A stretch of DNA of 17,631 nucleotides from JAWOGN01 sp046496815 (GCA_046496815.1 JAWOGN010000314.1:1-17631), one strand, 5' to 3'; shown: positions 6,278 to 14,789, counted from the stretch's first letter. Numbers and translations: made by a program. Notes: generated from the sequence alone by a model not told the origin.

Positions 6278-8188
6278 ATGGGAAAAATAATAGGCATTGA
6301 TCTTGGGACAACCAATTCCTGTGTCGCTGTGATGGAGGGTGGTGATCCGATTGTGATTGCCAATGCTGAAGGGAGCAGGACAACCCCCTCGATGGTGGCA
6401 TTTACGGATAAAGGAGAGAGGCTGGTAGGGCAGACTGCGAAAAGGCAGGCCGTCACCAATCCCGAAAATACGGTTTTTGCAGTCAAAAGACTTATTGGTC
6501 GAAAATATGAGTCCCCGGAAGTTCAAAATGATATCAAAACCCTTCCCTACAAGGTAAGTAAGGCAGCCAACGGGGATGCCAATGTTTCCATTCGGGGAAA
6601 AGAATACAGCTCCGCTGAAATATCTGCCATGATACTCCAAAAAATGAAGGAAACTGCAGAGGACTATCTTGGAGAGAAGGTGTCTGAAGCGGTCATCACC
6701 GTGCCCGCTTATTTCAATGATAGTCAGCGCCAGGCAACCAAAGATGCCGGGAAAATCGCCGGCCTCAAGGTTGAGAGAATCATTAATGAGCCGACAGCAG
6801 CCTCGCTTGCATTCGGACTGGACAAGAAGGGAGACCGAAAGATCGCGGTCTTTGACCTCGGGGGGGGGACATTTGACATATCGATACTGGAAATCGGTGA
6901 AGGTGTTTTTGAGGTGAAGTCCACCAATGGCGACACCCATTTAGGAGGCGAGGATTTCGACCTTCGCATCATTGATTATTTGGCAGATGAATTCAAGAAA
7001 GATCAGGGCATTGACATACGCAGCGACAAGATGGCCCTTCAAAGACTGAAGGAGGGAGGCGAAAAAGCCAAAATCGAATTGTCGGGTTCAACCGAGACGG
7101 ATGTGAATCTGCCCTTCATCACAGCGGATGCCAGCGGACCCAAACACCTCAACATTAAATTAAGCCGTGCGAAGTTGGAAGCGTTGGTGGATGATCTGAT
7201 TCAAAAAGTTGTAGGGCCGTGCAATACAGCATTGAGGGATGCCGGCCTCAAAGCCAGTGATATCGAGGAAGTCATTCTGGTGGGCGGAATGACGCGCATG
7301 CCGAAGGTTCAAGCAAAGGTAAAGGAAATCTTCGGCAGGGAACCGAGTAAAGGCGTAAATCCCGATGAAGTGGTTGCGGTGGGAGCCGCCATACAGGGGG
7401 GTGTCCTAAGAGGCGATGTTAAGGACGTACTTCTTCTCGACGTCACGCCACTTTCATTGGGTATTGAAACCTTGGGAGGTGTCTTTACCAAACTCATCGA
7501 AAAAAATACGACCATACCGACAAAAAAGAGCCAAATCTTCTCTACTGCAGCCGATAACCAGCCGGCCGTTGAAATCCATGTGCTCCAGGGTGAACGTGAG
7601 ATGGCCGCCAACAATAAGACGCTTGGGCGATTTCAGTTGGTAGGTATCCCGCCTGCCCCAAGAGGTATGCCTCAAATTGAGGTGACATTTGACATTGACG
7701 CCAACGGAATCGTAAATGTTTCAGCAAAGGATATGGGCACGGGGAAGGAACAATCCATAAAGATCACCGCCTCAAGCGGATTGAGTGAAGAGGAAATTGA
7801 TAAGCTGGTCAAAGATGCGGAAATGCATGCCGAGGAAGACAAGAAAAAACGGGAGCTTATAGATGCCCGCAATATGGCGGATTCCCTTATCTACACCACT
7901 GAAAAGTCCGTTAAAGAAGCAGGAGATAAGGTCGATGAAGCAACCAAAGCAAGCATAAATCAGGCAATCGATAACCTGAAAAAGGCCATGGAAGGGGAAA
8001 ATACGGAAGAAATCAAGCGATTGACTGAAGCACTGACTCAGACATCTCACAAACTGGCAGAGGCCATGTATGCGCAGGCGAGCCAACAACAAGGGCAGGC
8101 CGAGTCTGGTGCCGGCGGCCCATCCGATGCCGGACCAACGCAAGATGAGGATGTCGTGGACGCGGATTTTGAGGAAGTACAGAAGTGA
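6278..8188 (+). CDS. dnaK: Chaperone protein DnaK (Hsp70)
   Basis: DnaK is the cytosolic ATP-dependent Hsp70 chaperone that works with GrpE and DnaJ in folding and stress recovery. The 636-residue protein is complete. The nucleotide-binding domain has the phosphate-1 motif GIDLGTTNSCVAV (6-18), NEPTAASLAFG near 170-180, the phosphate-2 motif DLGGGTFD near 192-199, and VILVGGMTRMPKV near 331-343. The linker region DVLLLDVTPLSLGIET leads into the substrate-binding domain, which includes NNKTLGRFQL and IPPAPRGMPQIEV. A helical lid follows, then a Gln/Gly-rich tail ending in the conserved VDADFEEV. GAGGAGG lies at good distance before the ATG. The stop codon overlaps the GTG of the next gene, and a strong terminator follows about 25 nt later. 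Confidence 0.99.
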   Translation: MGKIIGIDLGTTNSCVAVMEGGDPIVIANAEGSRTTPSMVAFTDKGERLVGQTAKRQAVTNPENTVFAVKRLIGRKYESPEVQNDIKTLPYKVSKAANGDANVSIRGKEYSSAEISAMILQKMKETAEDYLGEKVSEAVITVPAYFNDSQRQATKDAGKIAGLKVERIINEPTAASLAFGLDKKGDRKIAVFDLGGGTFDISILEIGEGVFEVKSTNGDTHLGGEDFDLRIIDYLADEFKKDQGIDIRSDKMALQRLKEGGEKAKIELSGSTETDVNLPFITADASGPKHLNIKLSRAKLEALVDDLIQKVVGPCNTALRDAGLKASDIEEVILVGGMTRMPKVQAKVKEIFGREPSKGVNPDEVVAVGAAIQGGVLRGDVKDVLLLDVTPLSLGIETLGGVFTKLIEKNTTIPTKKSQIFSTAADNQPAVEIHVLQGEREMAANNKTLGRFQLVGIPPAPRGMPQIEVTFDIDANGIVNVSAKDMGTGKEQSIKITASSGLSEEEIDKLVKDAEMHAEEDKKKRELIDARNMADSLIYTTEKSVKEAGDKVDEATKASINQAIDNLKKAMEGENTEEIKRLTEALTQTSHKLAEAMYAQASQQQGQAESGAGGPSDAGPTQDEDVVDADFEEVQK

Positions 8189-10143
8189 CATTCAGAGCTT
8201 TTGCATGGAACAAGGCCATCCCCCTTTTGATGGGGGGATTGGCCTTTTTTTTGGCAGGCTGCCAACCAAGAATGCCCATAGAAAAGGATATAACAAAAGA
8301 AGCCGTAACAGATCAATTTGCCTTGGCTGAGGGCTACCTGAATAGCGGGGAGTTGGAAAAGGCATTGGTCGCTTATCAAACCTACCTCGATCAGTCCCCC
8401 GAAGACAAGAACGCGCCTCTGGCCCTGCACCGGATCGCGGAGATTTATGTTCAAACCGGGCAGGACCCAAAGGCCTTGGACCTTCTCATAAAAATCTCCC
8501 GGGAATACCCCAACTACAGGGATCTGCCGGTCGTGGAATATGAGATCGCGGAGGGGCTTTTCCGTAAGACCGACCACCGCGCTTCGTTGGATCAAGGCTT
8601 CGCGTGGCTTGAAAAACATCCCCGGCATCCCCTAAAACCCGATATGTTGCTGCTTCTGGGTCAGAATCTAAAGGCGTTGGGAAATAATTCCGAAGCCTTT
8701 CGTTGGTGGCTTAAGGCAGAGGCGGAGTGGCTCTATGACCTGCAAAGGCAGGCAGAGATAAGCGAGAAGTTGGAGGATTTGATTGAAAACAGCGACATCA
8801 TAGCGCTCCAGGAAATAGCGGATTTGGCTTTGGGAACCGACTATGCGCCCGGAGTTCATTCCAGGATGGCCGCTGAGTATTTGGAACAAGGCAATCTTGA
8901 CAAGGCCCGAGAAGCTGCGATGACCCTGGTTCGATCGACGCCGGAACCCTATTGGGTATCAGAAGGAAGACGGATTCTGGAGCGCATTGAAGCGGAGCTA
9001 TCGGTTAGAAAAAATGCGGTGGGATGTCTCTTGCCGCTGAGTGGACCTTACGCCATTTACGGACAGGAGGTGTTGAGCGGAATTGAGCTCGGTATGGGGG
9101 TGTTTGACGAAGCAGATCCGGGTCCGGATCTCGAGTTGGTAATTAAAGACACCAAAGGGGATCCGGAGCACGCTGCGGCCGAACTTGAAGACCTGGCCGA
9201 TAATGAAAAAGTCATTGCTATTCTCGGACCCCTCTCCAGCAAGGCAGCCGTGCCGGCGGCGAAAAAAGCCCAAGCGTATAACATTCCTATCATTACCCTG
9301 ACACAAAAGGAGGGGATCACTGAGGAAGGAACAATGGTGTTTCGCAATTTTACGACACCTTTCCGAGAGGTCCACAGGCTGTTGGACATTGCGGTTTCCG
9401 ACATGCACCTAAAACGGTTCGCCATTCTCTATCCCGAAAATTCCTACGGGCGTTTCCTTTTAAATCTTTTTTGGGATCGACTCGAAACGCTTGGGGGAGA
9501 GGTGACGGCGGTCGAATCCTACGAGCCGGATGAGACCGACTTTGCTGAACAAATAAAAAAGATGACAGGTCTCTATTACCCAAGACCCCAATCCGTGGTT
9601 GAAAAGCTTAGAGAAATGCGAACCCCGGAAGCGGAAGAAAGCACCATATTTTCTGAGGAAAATGAACCTATCGTGGAGTTTGACGCTGTCTTTATACCTG
9701 ACAATTTTCAAAGAGTGGCAATGATTGCACCCCAACTGGCCTATTACGACGTCGTGGACGTGCTCCTGATGGGGACGAGTCTGTGGCAATCTCCCCAATT
9801 GATTGAAACGGCGGGAGACTACGTGCAAGGCGCCCTCTTTTCATCCGGCTTCTTTGAAGGTCTCGAGGTTCCGACTGTTAAAGTGTTCGTACAGGCGTAC
9901 AAAACAAATTTCGACGCAACACCCGGAATTCTGGCAGCCACGGGACATGACACGATCAAGTTTCTTAAGGAATTGATCGCACGGGAAAACATCCGCACAC
10001 GAAGGGATCTCCATAAGGCACTCTTCGATTCCTACTACTTCAACGGCGTGACCGGGAATATATCGTTTAACTTTGAAGGGGAGGTTGAAAAAGAACCGCT
10101 GATCCTGACGATTTCCGGAAGCAGAATGAAGCTTTTTCGCTGA
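8185..10143 (+). CDS. Lipoprotein with TPR repeats and type-1 periplasmic-binding fold (LpoA-like penicillin-binding protein activator)
   Basis: The 652-residue protein has a lipoprotein signal, MTFRAFAWNKAIPLLMGGLA then FFLAGC, with the lipid-carrying cysteine at 26. Residues about 43-270 hold TPR-like helix pairs (for example FALAEGYLNSGELEKALVAY and HRIAEIYVQTGQDPKALDLL). From about 277 (AVGCLLPLSGPYAIYGQEVLSGIELG) to the end it has the Leu/Ile/Val-binding-protein fold (Peripla_BP_6). This order is that of LpoA, the outer-membrane activator of the peptidoglycan synthase PBP1A, and related proteins are annotated as penicillin-binding protein activators. Ligand binding instead is possible. 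The GTG at 8185 overlaps the dnaK stop and has GAGGA upstream inside dnaK. The ATG at 8230 would leave too short a signal peptide. A terminator hairpin lies within its first 23 codons. The next gene is convergent. Confidence 0.88.
   Translation: MTFRAFAWNKAIPLLMGGLAFFLAGCQPRMPIEKDITKEAVTDQFALAEGYLNSGELEKALVAYQTYLDQSPEDKNAPLALHRIAEIYVQTGQDPKALDLLIKISREYPNYRDLPVVEYEIAEGLFRKTDHRASLDQGFAWLEKHPRHPLKPDMLLLLGQNLKALGNNSEAFRWWLKAEAEWLYDLQRQAEISEKLEDLIENSDIIALQEIADLALGTDYAPGVHSRMAAEYLEQGNLDKAREAAMTLVRSTPEPYWVSEGRRILERIEAELSVRKNAVGCLLPLSGPYAIYGQEVLSGIELGMGVFDEADPGPDLELVIKDTKGDPEHAAAELEDLADNEKVIAILGPLSSKAAVPAAKKAQAYNIPIITLTQKEGITEEGTMVFRNFTTPFREVHRLLDIAVSDMHLKRFAILYPENSYGRFLLNLFWDRLETLGGEVTAVESYEPDETDFAEQIKKMTGLYYPRPQSVVEKLREMRTPEAEESTIFSEENEPIVEFDAVFIPDNFQRVAMIAPQLAYYDVVDVLLMGTSLWQSPQLIETAGDYVQGALFSSGFFEGLEVPTVKVFVQAYKTNFDATPGILAATGHDTIKFLKELIARENIRTRRDLHKALFDSYYFNGVTGNISFNFEGEVEKEPLILTISGSRMKLFR
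8214..8252 (+). terminator. Strong intrinsic terminator after dnaK, inside the next gene's signal-peptide codons
   Basis: GGCCATCCCCC (8214-8224) pairs with GGGGGATTGGCC (8233-8244), giving 11 pairs with one bulged T, and eight Ts follow at once (8245-8252). It begins 26 nt after the dnaK stop. It lies wholly within the reading frame of the lipoprotein that starts at 8185. Confidence 0.75.
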
Positions 10144-10269
10144 TCCAAGGCTGGACGCCATCCGGCCGGAAAATGTCAAGCTTTGGCATCCTGGAAAACG
10201 GGTTCACAATCCGGCATTCCTGAGAAGGTGTCCGGGCGATACGCACCCCGGGGAATTGCAGGTGCTGCC

Positions 10270-11037
10270 TCAATCGTCTGATGACTCCTGATTCTCAACG
10301 TCTTCATCACTTCCCCCTTTTTTCTTCCGAGCAAGCTTGGAAACCAAGATACCGATTTCATAGAGAATTATTAAGGGTCCAGCCATCATGCATTGTGTGA
10401 CGACATCCGGAGGCGTTAGGATGGCAGCCAGGGTGAAAGTCATCAGGATCGCGTACTTGCGTTTTTGTTTCAGAAACTCCGGTGTCACGATGCCCATTTT
10501 TGCCAAAAAATAAATAATCAGCGGAAGTTCAAAGACAGCACCGAAAGCAATCAGCAGTTTTATTGAGAATGAAAAGTATTGTTTGACCGATGGCAGCGCT
10601 TTTACGTATTCATTTGAAAACCCGATGAAAAACTTGAAGCCGAACGGGAAGACGACGAAATAGCCAAAAAGCCCTCCCCCCACGAAAAGAATCGTAGAGC
10701 ACACCACAAAGGGAATAAGATACTTTTTTTCTTTTTGATAGAGCCCGGGAGCGACAAACATCCATAATTCATAGAAAATGAGCGGCGCAGCCAGCATAAT
10801 CCCCGTGATAAAGGCAACCTTGATATAGGTAAAAAACATTTCAGGTAGGTTTGTATAAATCAGCTGATCGCCTTCCGGCATGACGGTATAGAGCGGAGCA
10901 ATCAGTAATTGAAAAAGCCTCTCGGAGAAAATATATGCCACGACAAAACCGATTCCCACGCCGATGGCGCAGGTTATCAGTCTTTTTCGTAATTCTTCAA
11001 GGTGGCTCAAAAAGGGCTGCTTTTCATCACTGTCCAT
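10270..11037 (-). CDS. tatC: Sec-independent protein translocase subunit TatC
   Basis: TatC is the polytopic inner-membrane receptor that, with TatB, binds twin-arginine signal peptides and exports folded proteins. The 255-residue product shows the conserved N-terminal FLSHLEELRKRL (9-20, with E15). Six membrane segments lie at about 23-43, 70-98, 108-134, 155-180, 194-209 and 212-233. The APLIFYELWMFVAPGLY motif (84-100) has the conserved glutamate at 103 just after it. The AFGAVFELPL motif has E170, and the AAILTPPDVVTQ pattern is at 204-215. The acidic C-terminal tail is cytoplasmic. Its start overlaps the end of tatB by 11 bases, so translational coupling is likely. It is the last gene of the argS-to-tatC set and converges on the lipoprotein gene, with 126 bp between them and no clear terminator. 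Confidence 0.98.
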   Translation of the reverse strand: MDSDEKQPFLSHLEELRKRLITCAIGVGIGFVVAYIFSERLFQLLIAPLYTVMPEGDQLIYTNLPEMFFTYIKVAFITGIMLAAPLIFYELWMFVAPGLYQKEKKYLIPFVVCSTILFVGGGLFGYFVVFPFGFKFFIGFSNEYVKALPSVKQYFSFSIKLLIAFGAVFELPLIIYFLAKMGIVTPEFLKQKRKYAILMTFTLAAILTPPDVVTQCMMAGPLIILYEIGILVSKLARKKKGGSDEDVENQESSDD

Positions 11038-11413
11038 CCGCTTTCGACTCCTTCGCTTCTGCCGCCCGACTGTTTATATTTTCCCGGGTTTCATCGGTTC
11101 CGTTTTTTTCGCGTTCATAATCCTCCGGCATTTCGTCAGCGTTATCGTACTTCGATTCTTTATCTTCATCGGATTTGTAGGGTTCAAAATCCTGCGCGTT
11201 ATCCGGACCACTGATTGAGTCGATTAATTCCTCTTTTACATCCTTTAAATCCTCCTCCACATTGAGGCTCTCTTTAATTTCCTGCGTGGCTTTCCTGAAC
11301 TCTGCCATCCCCTTCCCCAAGGCCCTTGCAAGATCAGGGAGTTTCCGCGGTCCGATGACGATGAGGGCGATCACCATGATAATAATCAGTTCCGGCATAC
11401 CGATGCCAAACAT
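11027..11413 (-). CDS. tatB: Sec-independent protein translocase subunit TatB
   Basis: This is a 128-residue single-span protein. The N-terminus, MFGIGMPELIIIMVIALIVI, is the membrane helix; the hinge GPRKLPDLARALGKG (21-35) and the amphipathic helix AEFRKATQEIKESL follow. The glutamate at position 8 and Gly-Pro in the hinge favour TatB over TatA, although TatA and TatB are hard to separate by sequence. The acidic, poorly ordered tail (about 55-128) also fits TatB. GGAGGAG lies just before the ATG. The gene overlaps tatC by 11 bases. No separate tatA is in the window, so TatA is either encoded elsewhere or this protein serves both roles. Confidence 0.93.
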   Translation of the reverse strand: MFGIGMPELIIIMVIALIVIGPRKLPDLARALGKGMAEFRKATQEIKESLNVEEDLKDVKEELIDSISGPDNAQDFEPYKSDEDKESKYDNADEMPEDYEREKNGTDETRENINSRAAEAKESKADGQ

Positions 11414-11440
11414 TTTCTCCTCCTGCTTTCACACAGCATT

Positions 11441-11584
11441 TCAAGACGCCGAGAATGCCCCGGCCAGGCACACTTGTTGGAAGAGCTCGAGGCCGGTCCG
11501 CCCGTTGCAGCCCGTTTTATCTCTCAAACCGACCGTTTCATTCTCTTCCTGCGCCACGGCTCGGAGCAAATCGGCACTGAGCAT
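11441..11584 (-). CDS. Possible 47-aa small ORF between the acetyltransferase gene and tatB
   Basis: The ATG at 11584 comes one base after the acetyltransferase stop codon, and the frame stays open to within 27 bases of tatB, filling the only large gap in an otherwise tightly packed gene set. The peptide begins MLSADLLRAVAQEENETVGL and has no recognised family, signal or membrane segment. There is no clear Shine-Dalgarno sequence, so expression would depend on coupling to the upstream stop. Third codon positions are fairly GC-rich, as expected for coding DNA, but chance is a real alternative. Confidence 0.3.
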   Translation of the reverse strand: MLSADLLRAVAQEENETVGLRDKTGCNGRTGLELFQQVCLAGAFSAS

Positions 11585-11585
11585 C

Positions 11586-12047
11586 TTACAACTGAATGAC
11601 CAATGCGACTTCCTCGCAGTTTGGGAATTTCGGGCATTTCAGGCAATCGGCCCAAATCTTATGGGGAAGCGTCGATTTTTCCACTTCCTCAAAGCCGAGT
11701 TTCAGAAAAAATTCGGGGATATAGGTCAAGGTAAACACGTTACTGAGCCCAAGAAGATGGGCTTCCTTGAGACAAGCCTCAACGAGTTTTTTGCCATAGC
11801 CCTTTCCGTGGGAATCTTCAGCAACCGCCAAGGATTTGATTTCAGATAAATCCTCCCAACATATGCCCAGCCCACAAACACCATGGATGGAATGCCCCCG
11901 ATCGCTCGTCTCCAATACGAAATAGTCTCTCAAGTGATCATACAATTCACTCAAAGACCTCGGCAGGAGGAGATCTTGCCCGGCGTAATGATTCAGGATC
12001 TTGTGAATGGCTTGAATATCTCCTGCTACGGCTTTCTTAATGCGCAT
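11586..12047 (-). CDS. GNAT-family N-acetyltransferase (ArgA-like, probable amino-acid N-acetyltransferase)
   Basis: The product is 153 residues from the ATG at 12047, where GAGAAG lies upstream; a GTG at 12056 would add three residues. The GNAT fold is recognisable: the N-terminal IKKAVAGDIQAIHKIL, the beta-4 strand EIKSLAVAED (69-78), the acetyl-CoA pyrophosphate loop SHGKGYGKKLVEA (79-91), and the FTLTYIPEFFLKLGFEEV stretch (105-122). The tail ADCLKCPKFPNCEE carries three cysteines (135, 138, 144). This layout matches short stand-alone acetyltransferases annotated as N-acetylglutamate synthases in deltaproteobacteria. The first step of arginine synthesis is therefore plausible, but substrate cannot be read from sequence. 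It starts 12 bp after the SPOR gene and lies two genes below argS, an arginine-linked context that mildly supports the call. Confidence 0.82.
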   Translation of the reverse strand: MRIKKAVAGDIQAIHKILNHYAGQDLLLPRSLSELYDHLRDYFVLETSDRGHSIHGVCGLGICWEDLSEIKSLAVAEDSHGKGYGKKLVEACLKEAHLLGLSNVFTLTYIPEFFLKLGFEEVEKSTLPHKIWADCLKCPKFPNCEEVALVIQL

Positions 12048-12059
12048 GGAATTCACTTC

Positions 12060-13097
12060 TCAGTTCTCGACTCTGGTAACAAACCCGTCAATGGATTCCT
12101 TCGTCGCCAAAATTCTCTGATGGTTTCCGGCCTCTTTTTTGCTCTCAAAACGCCCGCACCTCACCCGATAATAGGTGGTATTCTCTATGGTGACCTGATT
12201 CAAATAGACCAAATACCCGCGATGCTTCAATCGCCCGGTCATCTTGAGGGCTTCATCCTTGTTTTTGAGCGATGCAAGTTGCACCGTATACATGGCAGGC
12301 TTTGATGGCCCCAAGGTGGAGGCTGTCTTCGACCTGTTCTCCCCTTGCTTGCTCGCCCGGGCATGTATTTCCTCCCGTTCTTTCGTGACAAAGCCTTTGA
12401 TTTTTTTTTCTTCGGCCAATTGCCTATTTAACGCATCGGCCTCACTTTTCTCCCCGAATCTTCCACACCGAACCCGGTAATAGGTCCGACCTTTTACCCT
12501 GGCCTCATAGAAATAAGCAGGATAGCCCTGACTCGTGAGTCGGTCGACGATCTTGCCGGCCTCGATTCCGCTCTCCACCGAGGCGATCTGAACGGTGTAT
12601 GTCCAGCCATCCCCTGCGGTCTGACTGCCGGCTTTTTGTTTTGGTTCTTCTCCGACCGGATCGATAATTGATTGCCCAATGCTTTCGACCTGCTGTGCAA
12701 TGGTAAGAGAGTCCGCTGTTTCAGAGTGCTCCGCCGGTGAGCTTTTCTTCACCGATTTCTTGTTCTCATCCTGGCCTTTTTTTGTGACTTTAGCTTTCTT
12801 GGAGGATAGTTCGTCATAGAACTTGAATTCAGGATCCTTATCCAGCTCTTTTATACGATCCAAATCGGATTCTCTTCTGTTGTTTACCACATCCTGGAGT
12901 TTTGTGATGGGTGTCCGCAATTTAGTCAGGGCAATGACCCCTTGGGGCAGGAAGCCTCGACCTACAAGAATACCCAGCACGAAAATCCAGCCCAGAAAGA
13001 ATAAGGAGCCGAGGCTCCAGAAAAAGAGCGATCCACGAGAAAACTCCACTCGATATTTTTTGCCTTTTTTCTTGTCTTTGGATTTCTTTGATGGCAT
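12060..13097 (-). CDS. Membrane-anchored protein with two SPOR domains
   Basis: The 345-residue protein has a very basic cytoplasmic N-terminus (1-20, many Lys), one membrane segment (about 24-46, core LFFLGWIFVLGILVG), a charged linker (about 60-163), and two C-terminal SPOR repeats. Repeat one is at about 164-238 (WTYTVQIASVESG ... YYRVRCGRFG) and repeat two at about 267-342 (MYTVQLASLKNK ... YYRVRCGRFE). SPOR domains bind glycan strands lacking stem peptides, which are enriched at the division septum, so a role in cell division or septal wall processing like FtsN or DamX is likely. A cysteine occurs at the same point of each repeat (RVRCGRF). It sits 15 bp below argS, and the ribosome site before the ATG is weak (AAGGGCG), so coupling to argS is plausible. 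Confidence 0.9.
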   Translation of the reverse strand: MPSKKSKDKKKGKKYRVEFSRGSLFFWSLGSLFFLGWIFVLGILVGRGFLPQGVIALTKLRTPITKLQDVVNNRRESDLDRIKELDKDPEFKFYDELSSKKAKVTKKGQDENKKSVKKSSPAEHSETADSLTIAQQVESIGQSIIDPVGEEPKQKAGSQTAGDGWTYTVQIASVESGIEAGKIVDRLTSQGYPAYFYEARVKGRTYYRVRCGRFGEKSEADALNRQLAEEKKIKGFVTKEREEIHARASKQGENRSKTASTLGPSKPAMYTVQLASLKNKDEALKMTGRLKHRGYLVYLNQVTIENTTYYRVRCGRFESKKEAGNHQRILATKESIDGFVTRVEN

Positions 13098-13112
13098 TTG
13101 GTGACGCCCTTA

Positions 13113-14789
13113 TCACATTCTCTCCGGTGCGTTTATGCCCAGGAGTCCGAGTCCATTGGCTATTACGATCCTTACCGCGTCAACCAGACGCAACCGTGCC
13201 CGGCTCAGTATCAAGTCCGGAGAGACAATCCGATGATCTGGAATCTTCGTGCCCAAATTGAAATACTGATGAAACAGCGCAGCCAGCTCGGTGAGATAAT
13301 AGGTCAGACGATGCGGCTCAAGGCACTTGCAAATGTCTTCTGTAAGGGAAGGAAATGCAGCCATATGCTTGATGAGGGTCAATTCTTCATCCAGGACAAG
13401 ACGGTCCGGAAATTCATCGGTTTCATCGGGCAGCGAAATTCCCTCCGATGCCGCCTTCCTGAAAATACTGCAGATCCTGGCGTGCGCGTATTGCACATAA
13501 TAGACCGGGTTCTCACTGTCCTGCTTCTTCACGAGATCAATATCAAAATCCAGCGGCGAGTCATGGTTCTTTGACAAAAAGACAAACCGCGCTGCATCCA
13601 CCCCCACTTCATTCACCAACTCTTGCAGGGTGACGTAGGACCCGGCCCTTTTTGACATCTTGATCTCCAGCCCGCCGCGCCAGAGCTTAACAAGTTGGAT
13701 TAATACGACGGATAGCCAGTCTTCTGGAAAACCATACGCCGAAAGTGCCGCTTTCATGCGGGGAATGTAGCCGTGGTGGTCTGCGCCCCATACGTTGATC
13801 GCCTTTTCAAAGCCGCGAGCTCTTTTGTTCAGATGATAGGACATATCTGTTGCGAAATAGGTAAATTGGCCGTCTTTTTTTCGAATGACACGGTCCTTAT
13901 CATCCCCAAACTTGGAGGTTCCGATCCACAGAGCCCCATCCTTTTCATAAAGGTTTTCTCCGCCTTCCATCATGTCCAAGGCCTTTTGGAGCTGTCCCGA
14001 TCCGTAGAGGTCACTTTCACTGTACCAAAGGTCGAAGGAAACTCTAAAATTCTCGAGGTCTTGCTTGATCTCTTCAAGCATGCGTACTTTGCCTTTTTGG
14101 GCACAGATCTCAGCGGCCGCTTCTTCCGACATCTCATCCAAATCGATTTCCCGAGAAATGGTTTCGGCCAGGTCTGAAATATAATCCCCATGATACCCAC
14201 TTTGCGGAAAAGCGTAGTCCTGCACCGTCATCTGCTTGAAGCGGCTGAATATGGATTCGCCAAGGAGCCTGACTTGCAGCCCCGCATCGTTGATATAGAA
14301 CTCCCGAGCCACGTCATACCCACAAAAAGAAAAAACTCTGGAAAGCGTATCTCCCAGGGCTGCGCCGCGACCATGACCAAGATGGAGGGGGCCGGTGGGA
14401 TTGGCACTTACAAATTCGATCATGACCTTTCGGTGATTTCCCACCTCGCTCCGTCCGTAACGCTCTCTGAGCCGGACGATATCAGATAAAACGCAATACC
14501 ACGTCTCGGCGCTAACTCGAAAGTTGATAAAACCGGGACCCGCCACCTCTGCATTCTCAAGCAGCCCCCCGTTATCTTTGAGATGGTCGATGATAAAAGA
14601 TGCGATCTCCCGTGGGGGCCGCTTCTGGCTCGCCGAGAGAATTAAAGGCAAATTGGTGGCGAAGTCCCCATGGTTCGGATTATTGGGGATTTCAATTACA
14701 TAATCCGGGACCGGGACCCTGGAGAGTATCCCTTCCTCAAAACACGCTTCTACCGCGACCTTGACCAGGGCTTTGAGTTTCGTTTTCAT
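13113..14789 (-). CDS. argS: Arginyl-tRNA synthetase
   Basis: ArgRS charges tRNA-Arg with arginine in the cytosol. The ATG at 14789 gives 558 residues, the usual length. An in-frame ATG at 14870 would add 27 residues of low similarity (MREKKPQRESHFNHQFFHEL ...) that overlap a palindrome, so it is not used. Numbered from 14789, the order is the N-terminal Add1-like domain (1-100), the class-I HIGH motif as ANPTGPLHLGHG (129-140), the catalytic fold with WGADHHGYIPRM, the KMSKS equivalent as KMSKR (377-381), and the helical anticodon-binding domain ending in the conserved LLGINAPERM. The ribosome site is weak (AAGA only). This appears to be the first gene of the argS, SPOR, GNAT, tatB, tatC set. 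Confidence 0.97.
   Translation of the reverse strand: MKTKLKALVKVAVEACFEEGILSRVPVPDYVIEIPNNPNHGDFATNLPLILSASQKRPPREIASFIIDHLKDNGGLLENAEVAGPGFINFRVSAETWYCVLSDIVRLRERYGRSEVGNHRKVMIEFVSANPTGPLHLGHGRGAALGDTLSRVFSFCGYDVAREFYINDAGLQVRLLGESIFSRFKQMTVQDYAFPQSGYHGDYISDLAETISREIDLDEMSEEAAAEICAQKGKVRMLEEIKQDLENFRVSFDLWYSESDLYGSGQLQKALDMMEGGENLYEKDGALWIGTSKFGDDKDRVIRKKDGQFTYFATDMSYHLNKRARGFEKAINVWGADHHGYIPRMKAALSAYGFPEDWLSVVLIQLVKLWRGGLEIKMSKRAGSYVTLQELVNEVGVDAARFVFLSKNHDSPLDFDIDLVKKQDSENPVYYVQYAHARICSIFRKAASEGISLPDETDEFPDRLVLDEELTLIKHMAAFPSLTEDICKCLEPHRLTYYLTELAALFHQYFNLGTKIPDHRIVSPDLILSRARLRLVDAVRIVIANGLGLLGINAPERM

Noticed and set aside
10144..10269. Bidirectional terminator between the lipoprotein gene and tatC
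   Set aside because: Only weak GC-rich pairings (CCGGG/CCCGG) without T-runs on either strand were found, so no terminator is called.
11262..11849. Plus-strand ORF of 195 codons
   Set aside because: It lies antisense to tatB and the GNAT gene, both of which have clear family motifs.
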